From Lactobacillus selangorensis (GTDB lineage Bacteria; Bacillota; Bacilli; Lactobacillales; Lactobacillaceae), in NCBI RefSeq assembly GCF_001437205.1, contig NZ_JQAZ01000005.1, positions 1 through 64,000 of the forward strand: DNA of 64,000 nucleotides. Reading direction: 5' to 3'. How positions within the stretch are numbered: position 1 is the first letter of the stretch; each line of letters opens with the position of its first letter. A program made the translations under genes and the position numbers. A model generated the notes under the pieces. That model did no database searches, had not been told where the DNA came from, and saw only the letters and a list, made by a program, of their open reading frames with translations. Below are positions 25,777 to 34,733 of the stretch, piece after piece.

Positions 25777-28311
25777 TTAAGCGACTGTGCCGGCGATTGC
25801 TGCGTTAACTGCTTTCTTTTCGGCTTCAATCAGTTTGACGTTGGTTTCAATGACACTGGTATCCATCTTGATTTCACGAGTCAGCCCTGGTGTGTTGATT
25901 TTCGGACCGAAGAAGTCCTTAAATTCCTGCAGGCGTTCCGGTGTGTGGAAGATGTTGGCGATAACGGTAATGTAAGTGGCAAATTCCATGTCGCCGCCGA
26001 CCGTATCTTCGAGCCATTGCCAATCATTCCGAATCCAATCCCATGCGGCTTGCTGGCCGGCGTCATTTTGCAGAACACCTTGGAACCAGCCTCGCAGGTC
26101 TTGCGGTTTGATGACATCGGCATTTTCAAAATCGCCAATCAGCTTATCGATCAATGCAGCATCCGTCACACTCGTTAATGCGGCCCGCAAATCATTCTTG
26201 TAGCTGGCATCGGCAGACTTTTGATAATCCGTCAATAACTGGTCGAATAATTCGGCATTGCCGAAGTTCTTGATTTCATTGCTGAGTACCAAAGCACGCA
26301 CATCGGCGGATAAACCAGCCAGGTTTTCACTGTTGTCGGCAAACAATTCATGGGCAGCCGAAATGGCGGCTTGATTGCCGGCATATAAAGCGGCCTTCAA
26401 AACGTACGGACGCGTCAGCGTATCATCGTTGGATTCGCCGGCTTTAGCAACCCAGCCTAATCGTTCAGCCGGTGCTGCACTTAAATCACCGAAGAGTTTC
26501 TTAACATTCGTCTCTTCATCAGAATCAGGTGTGACAAATTTCTTCAAGGTATTGGCAACTCTGTATAAGCCATCATTGACGATCGTCGATGGACTCTTCG
26601 CAAAGCGGCTCAGCAATGGCACGATCGCGGCATAAGAAATCTGGTTGCCTTCTGCCAATAAACGCAAATCCTGCAAAAGCTGAAGCTGGGAAATTGGATC
26701 TAAGTTTTCAACATCAGCCAGAATATCCTTCATCAAAGTTTCATCGTACTTGACGATATAATCGGAGTTATTGCCGACATTGAGACGGAAGGCCTGCCCG
26801 TTTTCTTGACGTAATTGCTTGTAGTCGCCCAGCGTGACCGTCTGAGTAGTCATCAGTTGCGGGACAACATCGTAATTGCCAGCCAACGGAATCTGCCATT
26901 GACGGCCGACATCCTTGCCTGCGCCGATAAAGAACTGCTTCTGCGACAAGACTAATTGGCCATCTTCAACGGAAGCCGAAACGACAGGATAACCTGGTTG
27001 TTCAAGCCATGAGTTCATCACGGCACCGACATCCAGTTTAGCAGCGGCCCCTAAAGCGGCCCACAAATCAGCGCCAGTCGCATTGCCGTACTTATGAGCA
27101 CCCAGATAGTGCTTCAACCCTTTGCGCAACGCATCATCGCCGATTAAGGCCCGAACCATCACCAGCATCCGTGAGCCTTTGGCATACACAATGGCACTAT
27201 CGAACAAAGCATCGATTTCAGCCGGATTGTTGACCTGAACATGGACAGACTGGACCCCATCCGTTGCATCACGCTGCAAAGCGGCTGGTGCTTCGGAAGT
27301 TTGGAAGACTTCCCAAATGTGCCAATCTGGTTCGAGCGCATCGATAGCAACATATTCCATCATGTTGGCAAAACTTTCGTTGAGCCACAAATCATCCCAC
27401 CACTTCATCGTAACAAGGTCACCGAACCACTGGTGAGCTAATTCATGGGCGACAACTGTTGCAACTCGTTCCTTCATATCGAAGGCCGTATTGTCAGGAT
27501 CGAGCAATAAGTAAGCTTCGCGATAGGTGACTAAGCCCCAGTTTTCCATGGCGCCTGATGAGAAGTCAGGCAAAGCCAATTGCCATGAATGTGGCAGCGG
27601 ATATGGCGTTTGATAGAAGTCTTCGTAGAATTCGATTGAACGCTTGGCAATATCCAAGGCAAATTCCAATTCCTTCGGCTGATGGGCCTTAGTTGCGAAT
27701 ACGCCGATTTCAACGCCGCTCTTTGTCTTAGTCTTGATACTCTGCAGATCGCCGAATGCAAAGGCAATCAAATAAGAAGACATCCGCATCGTCTGATCAA
27801 AGTAATGCACACCGTCTTCAACATGGTTTTCGTTCATATTGCTGATGACCGTTTCGCCCGGTTTCTCATCGAACTTGATGGCCAAGCTGAACGTTGCCTT
27901 TGCTTCTGGTTCATCGACACATGGGAAGGCCTGACGAGCAAAAGTCGTTTCGAACTGGGTCCCGATGATTTGTTTCTTCTCGCCATTGACTTCATAGTAG
28001 GAAGGATAGATGCCCATCATTGAATCTGTTAAAGGCGCCGTATACGTAATTGCAATCACCGTTTTACCAGCATCCGGCAGCTCGATGTGCAACGCATCGG
28101 CCTTATCATCCGTTGCAAATGAAACATCCTTGCCATCTGCTTGAACGGATTCGATTGTCAGAAATTTCTGATGCAGTGAAATCGTCTTGGTTTCGGCTTC
28201 ACCAGTGACTGTTGTTTTGCCGCTGATTTTTTTAGTCGCACGGTTAATATCCAGATATACATCGTAATGCTCTGGGTGGAACGTTTCATAAAAGCGTGTC
28301 AATTCTGCCAT
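25777..28311 (-). CDS. pepN: aminopeptidase N
   Basis: 844 residues, M1-family zinc aminopeptidase that removes N-terminal residues from peptides in the cytoplasm, a central step in casein and peptide use. The exopeptidase motif GAMEN is at about residue 253, the zinc site HELAH at about 287 with the distal ligand in NESFANMMEY; an ERAP-like C-terminal domain follows. Length agrees with lactobacillar PepN. An open frame extends 75 codons upstream but has no support; the ATG at MAELTRFYETFHPEHYD has AAGGAG 7 nt upstream. Confidence 0.96.
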   Translation of the reverse strand: MAELTRFYETFHPEHYDVYLDINRATKKISGKTTVTGEAETKTISLHQKFLTIESVQADGKDVSFATDDKADALHIELPDAGKTVIAITYTAPLTDSMMGIYPSYYEVNGEKKQIIGTQFETTFARQAFPCVDEPEAKATFSLAIKFDEKPGETVISNMNENHVEDGVHYFDQTMRMSSYLIAFAFGDLQSIKTKTKSGVEIGVFATKAHQPKELEFALDIAKRSIEFYEDFYQTPYPLPHSWQLALPDFSSGAMENWGLVTYREAYLLLDPDNTAFDMKERVATVVAHELAHQWFGDLVTMKWWDDLWLNESFANMMEYVAIDALEPDWHIWEVFQTSEAPAALQRDATDGVQSVHVQVNNPAEIDALFDSAIVYAKGSRMLVMVRALIGDDALRKGLKHYLGAHKYGNATGADLWAALGAAAKLDVGAVMNSWLEQPGYPVVSASVEDGQLVLSQKQFFIGAGKDVGRQWQIPLAGNYDVVPQLMTTQTVTLGDYKQLRQENGQAFRLNVGNNSDYIVKYDETLMKDILADVENLDPISQLQLLQDLRLLAEGNQISYAAIVPLLSRFAKSPSTIVNDGLYRVANTLKKFVTPDSDEETNVKKLFGDLSAAPAERLGWVAKAGESNDDTLTRPYVLKAALYAGNQAAISAAHELFADNSENLAGLSADVRALVLSNEIKNFGNAELFDQLLTDYQKSADASYKNDLRAALTSVTDAALIDKLIGDFENADVIKPQDLRGWFQGVLQNDAGQQAAWDWIRNDWQWLEDTVGGDMEFATYITVIANIFHTPERLQEFKDFFGPKINTPGLTREIKMDTSVIETNVKLIEAEKKAVNAAIAGTVA

Positions 28312-28378
28312 AGTTTTCTCCTTAAAATTTAATTTTTCTTTATTATACGCTTTTCGCAAGGGAGTAGATAGTGAAAAA

Positions 28379-28413
28379 ACAAAAAGAGATTCCGAAAATC
28401 GGAATCTCTTTTG
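28379..28413. terminator. terminator between pepN leader and TraX-like gene
   Basis: AAAAGAGATTCCGA pairs with TCGGAATCTCTTTT around AAA. It serves the TraX-like gene on the minus strand. Confidence 0.88.
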
Positions 28414-28414
28414 C

Positions 28415-29185
28415 CTAGTGTAAAACGGCCGCCAACAAGTACAAGATGGCAATGTGGCCTGGATAAAAACCGTAGAAGAAATACTTAAGTCCTTTTCCTT
28501 TGTCGCCGTTGTAAAGCCAAATCGGAATAATCGCAAAAATCATCAGCCACTGACTGGTTCCTAACACCAGATAGATCAGCGCTGTTAATGCAATCAGCAG
28601 ACATTGCAGCCAGCGTTTGTTGCGGGCCAGATACAATAACGGAATCAAGAGAACCATCAGCCCGTTTTCGCTCAGCATGATTGCTGGCAAAACAATTAAG
28701 CTGACCTGCATACTGATACCGGCAATCGCTGTCGGTGCGAGCATCAGCGCAAATACGAGTCCTGAGAACAGGAACGGCAATAAGAAGATGCTCACTCCTA
28801 AAAACATTTTCCCGAACTGGTGCTGACGATGCCCGGCGCTGATCACATCGATTCCGGCCATCATGACTGTTCCGACAAATAAATCCCGGAAAATATTATT
28901 GATCAGAACAACTTGTGGCACGACCACGAATTTCTGCAGGACGGTCGTCATGATACCCATCAAGACCATCGAAACATATAAACGTGTCATATACTTCTTT
29001 TTGCTGTGCGTGTGCGAAAAACCGATCACGCTGACAAAAAAGAAAATCGTCGCCACCGGACGTCCGAACCAATCGAGCCAATCTGGGGCGCCAAATGGTT
29101 CAAACATCTGGTGCACATGATCGGCAAACATTAAAAGAATCCCCAATATTTTTAAATCAAACGTCGTTAAACCTTTTTTAAGCAC
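28415..29185 (-). CDS. TraX-family membrane protein
   Basis: 256 residues, about eight hydrophobic helices. The opening TTFDLKILGILLMFADHVHQMF and the WLDWFGRPVATIFFF segment are characteristic of the TraX family, named after the F-plasmid pilin acetyltransferase; these are acyltransferase-3-like membrane enzymes. Chromosomal copies in Firmicutes occur without conjugation genes, as here, and probably acylate an envelope component. The start is GTG at 29183-29185, with GGAGGG 6 nt upstream. Confidence 0.85.
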   Translation of the reverse strand: MLKKGLTTFDLKILGILLMFADHVHQMFEPFGAPDWLDWFGRPVATIFFFVSVIGFSHTHSKKKYMTRLYVSMVLMGIMTTVLQKFVVVPQVVLINNIFRDLFVGTVMMAGIDVISAGHRQHQFGKMFLGVSIFLLPFLFSGLVFALMLAPTAIAGISMQVSLIVLPAIMLSENGLMVLLIPLLYLARNKRWLQCLLIALTALIYLVLGTSQWLMIFAIIPIWLYNGDKGKGLKYFFYGFYPGHIAILYLLAAVLH

Positions 29186-29374
29186 GTTATTCCCTCCTGT
29201 GTTGTCATAGAATAACATAAATCACTTTCAAAAAATAGCGACGTGACAAAACTGTTAGATGGTCAATTAGTATCTTTATAAATGATTGTTTCAAAATGTT
29301 TATCGGCCAGTGCCCGCATAAAATAGCAATCCGATAAATGTTAGAATGAACGTAATGAATTCATGGAGAAAAGT

Positions 29375-30064
29375 ATGAAAAAATTAGTGAAATTGATTTT
29401 GATTCTGCTGGGAATTGCAGCGCTGATTGGACTGGGTTATCTCGTCTACACACATTACCAATTTGATTTTGTCCTCCGTTTCCAAACGCCGCACCTTAAT
29501 CGGGCCAAATGGATCGCCCGCATTCGCAATCACGGTTTTGAAGATGCGCTGCTGTTCAGCGCCATGATTGCTATTTTATCCGCCATTCCCGGACTGCCGA
29601 TTTCGGTCGTCGCCGTTTTCGTCGGGGTCGGCTTCGGCCCATGGTTAGGCTTGCTGATTAATTTAATCGGCATCACCGTTGGCAATCTGTTCGATATTGG
29701 CTTATTGAAACGATTCGGATTTTCAAAAAACAACCAGCGTTCGCAGCGGTTTGTAGACGCCCTGTCGAAGCGTAAGCATCCGCTCGTCGGCATCGCACTC
29801 GGTTATATGATTCCCGTCATTCCAACCATTCTGGTCGATATTACCGCTGTTAAAATGAAAATATCCTTTCGACAAATTGTGCCGACTGTCATTGCGGGTG
29901 CACTGCCGGTTTCTTTTCTGTATGCGTTCGGCGGCGATGCCCTCTTGCGGCAGAATCCGAAGCGACTGACCGGTGCGATTATCGGGTTGCTGATTGTGAT
30001 TGGGTTAGTGGCCCTCCTGCGAAAAGATTTTCAGAAGCATGAAGCTAAAAAAATGCCTTCCTAA
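29375..30064 (+). CDS. VTT-domain (TVP38/TMEM64) membrane protein
   Basis: About 229 residues. The core IPGLPISVVAVFVGVGFGPWLGLLINLIGITVGNLFDIGLLKRFG is a VTT domain; a C-terminal helix ends in a basic tail. It probably has the same type of role as the protein at 7874-8467 (lipid homeostasis). TGGAGAAAAG sits before the ATG at MKKLVK, four codons after another in-frame ATG. Its stop codon lies inside the terminator stem. Confidence 0.88.
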   Translation: MKKLVKLILILLGIAALIGLGYLVYTHYQFDFVLRFQTPHLNRAKWIARIRNHGFEDALLFSAMIAILSAIPGLPISVVAVFVGVGFGPWLGLLINLIGITVGNLFDIGLLKRFGFSKNNQRSQRFVDALSKRKHPLVGIALGYMIPVIPTILVDITAVKMKISFRQIVPTVIAGALPVSFLYAFGGDALLRQNPKRLTGAIIGLLIVIGLVALLRKDFQKHEAKKMPS

Positions 30065-30083
30065 CCGACGGAGGGCATTTTTC
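30048..30083 (+). terminator. terminator
   Basis: AAAAAATGCCTTC pairs with GAGGGCATTTTT around a 10-nt loop containing the stop codon of the VTT gene. Confidence 0.85.
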
Positions 30084-30142
30084 AGTTTGATTGCTTTGCT
30101 TAAAGAGTCCATCATGAACGGCTAGAATCGTACTCAAAGCAT

Positions 30143-30178
30143 AGTAAAAGCGTGAAACACATCCTTCACGCTTTTACT
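30143..30178 (-). terminator. terminator of the deacetylase gene
   Basis: AGTAAAAGCGTGAA pairs perfectly with TTCACGCTTTTACT around an 8-nt loop, directly after the minus-strand stop. Confidence 0.8.
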
Positions 30179-30179
30179 A

Positions 30180-31034
30180 TCAATAACCGGTTTTCACGAG
30201 TTCCAGATATTGGTCCTTATCCAGGCCTGGATTGATTCGGACCCGATGCAGCTGCAATAATCCCTGACTAGCCGTTGCCAGCCCTGGTGTCGTCGTCAGA
30301 GCCATTTTATAACCAGCCTCTTTCGCAGCGGTTACCGAATCGGCATCGTAATGGCCGGCCGGATAAGCCACCGTCAAAATCGGCTGATGCAATAACTGCC
30401 GGAGTTCTGTCCGTGAATCCGCCATTTCTTTTTGCTGTTGTGCGAGCGGCATCGTATTCATGTCTAAATGCGATACCGTATGGCTCTCCATGCTAACCGT
30501 TGTTCTCGTTGCCGCCACCATTTTGTCCATTTGAGCCTTATTGATCTGCAGCGGACATTTTTGCGGATCGTTCAGCGTGCTTGTAATTAAATTGATCGTC
30601 ACATACGCACCGACCGCCTTAAAAATCGGTAGTCCCTTCGTAAACATTGATTTGTAGCCATCATCGAAGGTCACCCAAACCACCTTTTTCTGCGGCAGTT
30701 TATTTTGCGTCAAAGCGATGTAAGCTTCCTTCGGCGACAAAAAATAGTAACCGGCGTCCTTGAGCCAGTGCATCTGATTGTTCAGCTGCTGCTCCGGCAT
30801 CTGCAGCGAATTGCCCGTATTGATATCGTGGTACATCAAAATCGGGATGTGAACATCAGTCTGTGTATGCACCCATTTGGACAGTGGAATGCGTGTCTGG
30901 CCGTGATCAACCTGTTGTTTGACCACGGTTGTCTTAGCGCTGCTGGAGGTAGTCTGGTCAGCTTCAGCTGTGGCACGCTGCCCGCATCCTGCCAGCAACA
31001 ATATCGTCAATAAAAACCCCACTCTCTTTTTCAT
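30180..31034 (-). CDS. lipoprotein polysaccharide deacetylase
   Basis: 284 residues. Lipobox LLLAGC (Cys17), short Thr/Ser linker, then a NodB-type domain: TFDDGY at 122-127 gives the catalytic and metal-binding aspartates, SHTVSH at 184-189 the metal histidines, and ILMYHDIN the upstream motif. Such enzymes remove N-acetyl groups from cell-wall sugars (peptidoglycan GlcNAc or surface polysaccharide), which can confer lysozyme resistance. Anchored outside the membrane. Own terminator; monocistronic. Confidence 0.92.
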   Translation of the reverse strand: MKKRVGFLLTILLLAGCGQRATAEADQTTSSSAKTTVVKQQVDHGQTRIPLSKWVHTQTDVHIPILMYHDINTGNSLQMPEQQLNNQMHWLKDAGYYFLSPKEAYIALTQNKLPQKKVVWVTFDDGYKSMFTKGLPIFKAVGAYVTINLITSTLNDPQKCPLQINKAQMDKMVAATRTTVSMESHTVSHLDMNTMPLAQQQKEMADSRTELRQLLHQPILTVAYPAGHYDADSVTAAKEAGYKMALTTTPGLATASQGLLQLHRVRINPGLDKDQYLELVKTGY

Positions 31035-31105
31035 CGGTCTCGCTCCCCAAATTAGAATTATTCCGATCTAATTCTAGAATACCGGAAAATAATTTGAAAA
31101 GCGAC

Positions 31106-31142
31106 CAAAAAGTCCGCTCGTTGGCTTGCGAGCGGACTTTTT
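31106..31142 (-). terminator. terminator
   Basis: AAAAAGTCCGCTCG pairs with CGAGCGGACTTTTTT around TTGGCTTG, 4 nt after the minus-strand stop at 31146. Confidence 0.88.
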
Positions 31143-31145
31143 TCA

Positions 31146-31664
31146 TCACAAATCGAGCTGCTTGATTGCCGCTGGCCAGTCGGCGGCCTGGCCGGAATCT
31201 AAGAGGTGGTAGAGCATAGCTGGACTGCCGTTGCCAAGCTGATCCTGTGGATAACCCTTTTGAGCGGCCAAGGCCGATTCTTCTGCTTGAATCGTCTGCA
31301 CATGTTTTTCAGTTACGGGATCTTTGCCATCGGCAGCTGGCACTTTCAAAGTCGGCATCAAAAAATAAGCCGACAGCACAAAAGCCACCGCCAAACAGAG
31401 TACGCCGATGATAAGCCCCCGAACGATTCCGCCACCCTGTGAAAACAAACCGCACGCTGCCCCGACCAGAAACGTGACTACATAGACTTGGCGCCGTTTT
31501 GTTTTGCGTTCCTGATTGAATTTGAGCGTCTGAGTGTGCTTGTATTGTTGTTCGGTCTGCTGGTCCGCAATCATCTGTGTGATTCGAGCATCCTCATCTT
31601 TAAAATGCGCCAGTAATTTCAGTTGCTTGTCCACCGGCCACTCCGAAAACTGTGTTTCTGCCAT
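31146..31664 (-). CDS. unknown membrane protein with two helices
   Basis: 172 residues. A charged N-terminal region (residues 1-60, helical, Gln/Lys-rich) precedes two close hydrophobic segments (VYVVTFLVGAACGLFSQGG and GLIIGVLCLAVAFVLSAYFLM), followed by a soluble C-terminal part containing KGYPQDQLGNGSPAMLYHLLDSG. No family recognised. The start MAETQFSEW has a GGGGGA site 9 nt upstream; an earlier in-frame start runs into the ABC-F terminator and is rejected. Confidence 0.78.
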   Translation of the reverse strand: MAETQFSEWPVDKQLKLLAHFKDEDARITQMIADQQTEQQYKHTQTLKFNQERKTKRRQVYVVTFLVGAACGLFSQGGGIVRGLIIGVLCLAVAFVLSAYFLMPTLKVPAADGKDPVTEKHVQTIQAEESALAAQKGYPQDQLGNGSPAMLYHLLDSGQAADWPAAIKQLDL

Positions 31665-31742
31665 TATCAAAAATCCCCCTGTTTCAAATTCATGCTGTCT
31701 GCACAACACTGTACCATTCTTAGTGAACTTCGACAAATGGAC

Positions 31743-31773
31743 ACAAAAAAAGTGCGGCAAGCCGCACTTTTTT
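31743..31773 (-). terminator. ABC-F gene terminator
   Basis: AAAAAAAGTGCGGC pairs with GCCGCACTTTTTT around AA. Confidence 0.9.
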
Positions 31774-33397
31774 AAGCATATAACTGGGCCACTTTTGCCT
31801 GCATGACATCATGATTCAGGAATTCATCGAGTGTCGTTTCAGCTCGTTCAACAACTCCATTGGCCGAAACTTCGACGATATGGTCGGCAATTGTCTGAAT
31901 AAACTGATGATCATGCGAAGTGAACAGCAAAGAGCCATCAAATGTGATCAGCCCATCGTTCAGCGATGTAATCGATTCGAGGTCGAGATGGTTGGTCGGG
32001 TCATCCATCAAAAGGGTGTTGGCCTTTTGCAGCATCATCTTCGACAGGATGCAGCGCACTTTTTCGCCCCCAGATAAAACGGCAATTTTCTTTTCGATTT
32101 CATCACCGGAAAAAAGCATTTTGCCTAAGAAACCACGCAAGAAGGTATTGTCATCGAAACCTGGCTGGGCAAACTGCCGCAGCCAGTCGAGAATATCCAG
32201 CGAATCGTCATTGAAAGCTGAATTGGTATCCTTCGGCAGATAAGCACGCTCGCTTGTCACGCCCCAAGTAACTGAACCGGTATCTGGTGCCAAATCGCCC
32301 GCCAAAATCTGCATCATTGTGGTCGATGCCAAATCGTTGCGGGACATGATGGCGGCCTTTTCGTTCGGACGGATTACAAAGCTGATGTTATCAAGCACTT
32401 TGACTCCTTCAATCGTCTTCGACACGTTTTCGACCCGAACCAAGTCATTGCCCAACTTGCGTTCGTAATCGAACTTGATGAACGGATATTTTCGGGATGA
32501 TGGCTTGAGGTCATCCAACGAAATCTTGTCGAGCTGCTTCTTACGTGAAGTGGCCTGCTTGGATTTAGAAGCATTGGCTGAAAAACGGGCAATAAAGTCC
32601 TGTAATTCTTGGATTTGTTCCTCTTTTTTACGATTCTGCTGAGCGGCCATTTTGGCGGCCAGACGGCTGGATTCCAACCAGAAATCGTAGTTGCCAACAT
32701 ACATTTTAATCTGGCCAAAATCGACGTCGCACATGTTGGTGCAGACCTGATTTAAGAAATGGCGGTCATGGGAAACGACAATGACAAGGTTCGGGAAATC
32801 GGCCAGGAAGTTTTCGAGCCATGTTTCCGTCTGCATATCCAGCCCGTTCGTCGGTTCATCTAATAATAAAATATCGGGTTTGCCAAACAAAGCTTGGCCT
32901 AACAAGACTTTCACCTTTTGCGGCTCAGATAATTCGCTCATTTTTTGCGCTTGCAGTGTTTCGTCGATGCCTAACGCATTCAAAAGTTGGACAGCTTCAG
33001 ACTCGGCCGTCCAGCCGCCAAGTTCGCCAAACTGGTTTTCCAGTTCAGCTGCTTTGACCCCATCAGCTTCACTGAAATCCGGCTTGGCATACAATGCATT
33101 TTTCTCGCTCATAATCGCATACAATTGTTTGTGACCCTGCAAAACAGTATCAAGTACTTCGTTGTCGTCGAAGGCAAAATGGTCCTGAACCAGGCTCGAC
33201 ATCCGTTTGTTCGGCTCGATCGTAATCGACCCAGAAGTCGGCTGCAATTTGCCTTCCAGCAAGTGCAATAATGTTGATTTGCCGGCTCCATTGGCCCCAA
33301 TCACGCCATAACAATTTCCGGCGGTGAACTTTAAATTGACGTCCTCATATAATTTGCGGCCATCCAATTGAAGGCCCATGTCGCTAATTGTTATCAA
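31772..33397 (-). CDS. ABC-F ATPase, YkpA/YbiT type
   Basis: 541 residues with two ATPase halves and no membrane helices. The first Walker A is GANGAGKST (about 34-42) with LLLDEPTNGLD; the interdomain linker is the charged AAKMAAQQNRKKEEQIQELQDF segment. In the second half LSGGEKVRC and LLMDDPTNHLDLES are intact, but the Walker A region reads SRNDLASTTM and lacks the GK[ST] residues, and the first signature is LSEPQK rather than LSGGQ. As I recall, a degenerate second P-loop is usual in Gram-positive YkpA relatives. ABC-F proteins act on ribosomes as translation factors. Confidence 0.92.
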   Translation of the reverse strand: MITISDMGLQLDGRKLYEDVNLKFTAGNCYGVIGANGAGKSTLLHLLEGKLQPTSGSITIEPNKRMSSLVQDHFAFDDNEVLDTVLQGHKQLYAIMSEKNALYAKPDFSEADGVKAAELENQFGELGGWTAESEAVQLLNALGIDETLQAQKMSELSEPQKVKVLLGQALFGKPDILLLDEPTNGLDMQTETWLENFLADFPNLVIVVSHDRHFLNQVCTNMCDVDFGQIKMYVGNYDFWLESSRLAAKMAAQQNRKKEEQIQELQDFIARFSANASKSKQATSRKKQLDKISLDDLKPSSRKYPFIKFDYERKLGNDLVRVENVSKTIEGVKVLDNISFVIRPNEKAAIMSRNDLASTTMMQILAGDLAPDTGSVTWGVTSERAYLPKDTNSAFNDDSLDILDWLRQFAQPGFDDNTFLRGFLGKMLFSGDEIEKKIAVLSGGEKVRCILSKMMLQKANTLLMDDPTNHLDLESITSLNDGLITFDGSLLFTSHDHQFIQTIADHIVEVSANGVVERAETTLDEFLNHDVMQAKVAQLYA

Positions 33398-33415
33398 ATC
33401 ATCGTTCCTTTCACA

Positions 33416-33446
33416 ATAAAAGCCAGCAGGTTGTGCTGCTGGCTGT
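33416..33446 (-). promoter_or_regulatory. hairpin in the ABC-F leader
   Basis: Minus strand: AGCCAGCAG pairs with CTGCTGGCT around CACAAC, then TTTA, only about 20 nt before the ABC-F start. It may be an attenuator, as for several ABC-F genes, but the T tail is short. Confidence 0.4.
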
Positions 33447-33774
33447 CTGATGTAGTTTATGGTGTTATTTTATCGAGGATTAGACTGGAAGTCAATGCAC
33501 TTTGTGAAATAAATCATCCGCTGCTCCATCTCACAACTAAAATAACTTTTCTCGTCAGTTCCTGATTGACGTGGATAGCTCTTCTAGTTATTCGTTAAGC
33601 TCGTTTTATGGAGCGGTAAATCGTTTCAACCGACTTTGATAAATATTATTTATTATTATAAAAACAGGCTGTCAAGCATAAATTTTCAGCGCAACGGCCG
33701 TATTATATTTTTATATAAAAATAATACCGAAACGGCCCTGTATAATAGCTTCGAACCAGAAAGGACGTCTAAAA
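33447..33774 (+). promoter_or_regulatory. intergenic region with promoter and operator-like dyad
   Basis: No gene in the first 240 nt. At 33696-33737 GGCCGTATTAT pairs with ATAATACCGAAACGGCC through two arms (GGCC and GTATTAT), with TTTTATATAAAA in the loop. A consensus -10 (TATAAT, 33741-33746) follows directly, so the dyad covers the -35 position and could be a repressor site for the deiminase gene. Confidence 0.5.
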
Positions 33775-34680
33775 ATGAAACGATTATTCAGCTTGCTATA
33801 CACCACGCTCTTTGTCTTTACTGCCACCGGCTGTCATGCGCCGCTTCCGACGCTCTTTACGGGGCTGCCGGCCCAAAATGATACTTACTACAAGCCTTTT
33901 AAAACAGATATTCACCAGTTTAGAAATGCGATGAATAGCACTCCCGTTGCCTATGGCGATATTTGGATTAGAGATGTCGCGCCGGTTGTGACCGACCGCC
34001 TCGTTAAATTCACCTATGCACCCGATTATCTGCCCGCCCGCCAAAGCCGCACCATCGACCGTCATTTTACCCGGTGGCTCAACGAACAGGGATTTCATTA
34101 CCAACAGTCAGACATCATTCTTGATGGCGGTAATTTTATTTATAATGGTCAGCAGACTGCCATTATCACAACCCGGATTTTAAAGGACAATCCCGATTAT
34201 TCACGACAAGGCTTAATCAAGCAGCTAAAAAAATTACTGCACCTTGAAACAATCATTTTGATTAACCCCGAACCTGGCGATGTGCTCGGCCATGCTGATG
34301 GGCAAGTCCATTTCATCCAGCCGAACGTTTTGTTCGTGGGTGATTTTGAAAACAAAGCAGCCGTTAAAAAACAAATTCGCAAGGCAGCACCGGATTTAAA
34401 GCTGGTTGACCTCCCCTCCAATTACCAAGCTGCTGGTCAATACGACCCAACTATCCCCTCCGCACGTGGTTTGTATATCAACATGCTGGAAACAGACACA
34501 GATCTTTACCTGCCACAATATGGACTCAAAACAGATCAGCAAGTGGCCAAAAAAGTGGCCCGTTACACACATAAAAAAATTCATTTAGTCGATGTCAAAG
34601 AATTATCAACTTTAGGTGGCTCCGTCAATTGCCTGACGTGGTACTGTCCGCAAAAGCTGCTGCCAACTGCCATTCACTGA
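33775..34680 (+). CDS. lipoprotein of the agmatine/peptidylarginine deiminase family
   Basis: 301 residues. The residues expected for the guanidino-group-modifying pentein fold are present: WIRD (64-67), LDGGN (116-120), GHADGQ (172-177) and the nucleophile Cys286 in GGSVNCLTW. Unlike cytoplasmic agmatine deiminases (about 365 residues) it is shorter and begins with a lipoprotein-like signal, MKRLFSLLYTTLFVFTATGC, with Cys20 as lipidation site; the -3 residue is Ala, so the lipobox is imperfect. It should act outside the cell on agmatine, arginine peptides or another guanidine. AGAAAGGACG precedes the ATG. Monocistronic; no putrescine carbamoyltransferase genes adjoin. Confidence 0.82.
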   Translation: MKRLFSLLYTTLFVFTATGCHAPLPTLFTGLPAQNDTYYKPFKTDIHQFRNAMNSTPVAYGDIWIRDVAPVVTDRLVKFTYAPDYLPARQSRTIDRHFTRWLNEQGFHYQQSDIILDGGNFIYNGQQTAIITTRILKDNPDYSRQGLIKQLKKLLHLETIILINPEPGDVLGHADGQVHFIQPNVLFVGDFENKAAVKKQIRKAAPDLKLVDLPSNYQAAGQYDPTIPSARGLYINMLETDTDLYLPQYGLKTDQQVAKKVARYTHKKIHLVDVKELSTLGGSVNCLTWYCPQKLLPTAIH

Positions 34681-34683
34681 AAA

Positions 34684-34733
34684 TAAAAACGTTGGGCCAA
34701 TGACTAACCAGTCCTTGCCCCAACGTTTTTTTA
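34684..34733. terminator. bidirectional terminator
   Basis: AAAAACGTTGGGCCA pairs with TTGCCCCAACGTTTTTTT (one mismatch) around a 15-nt loop; overlaps the stop of the convergent gene. Confidence 0.85.

Noticed and set aside
25730-28536. 75-residue N-terminal extension of PepN
   Set aside because: It crosses the leader and a terminator, has no ribosome site, and the normal PepN start is the ATG at 28311.
28415-29185. TraX-like gene as a sign of a conjugative element
   Set aside because: No relaxase, coupling protein or integrase is present; chromosomal TraX family members are common.
33416-33774. Additional coding gene in the 377-nt gap between the ABC-F gene and the deiminase
   Set aside because: Only short frames without ribosome sites; hairpins and a promoter explain the region.
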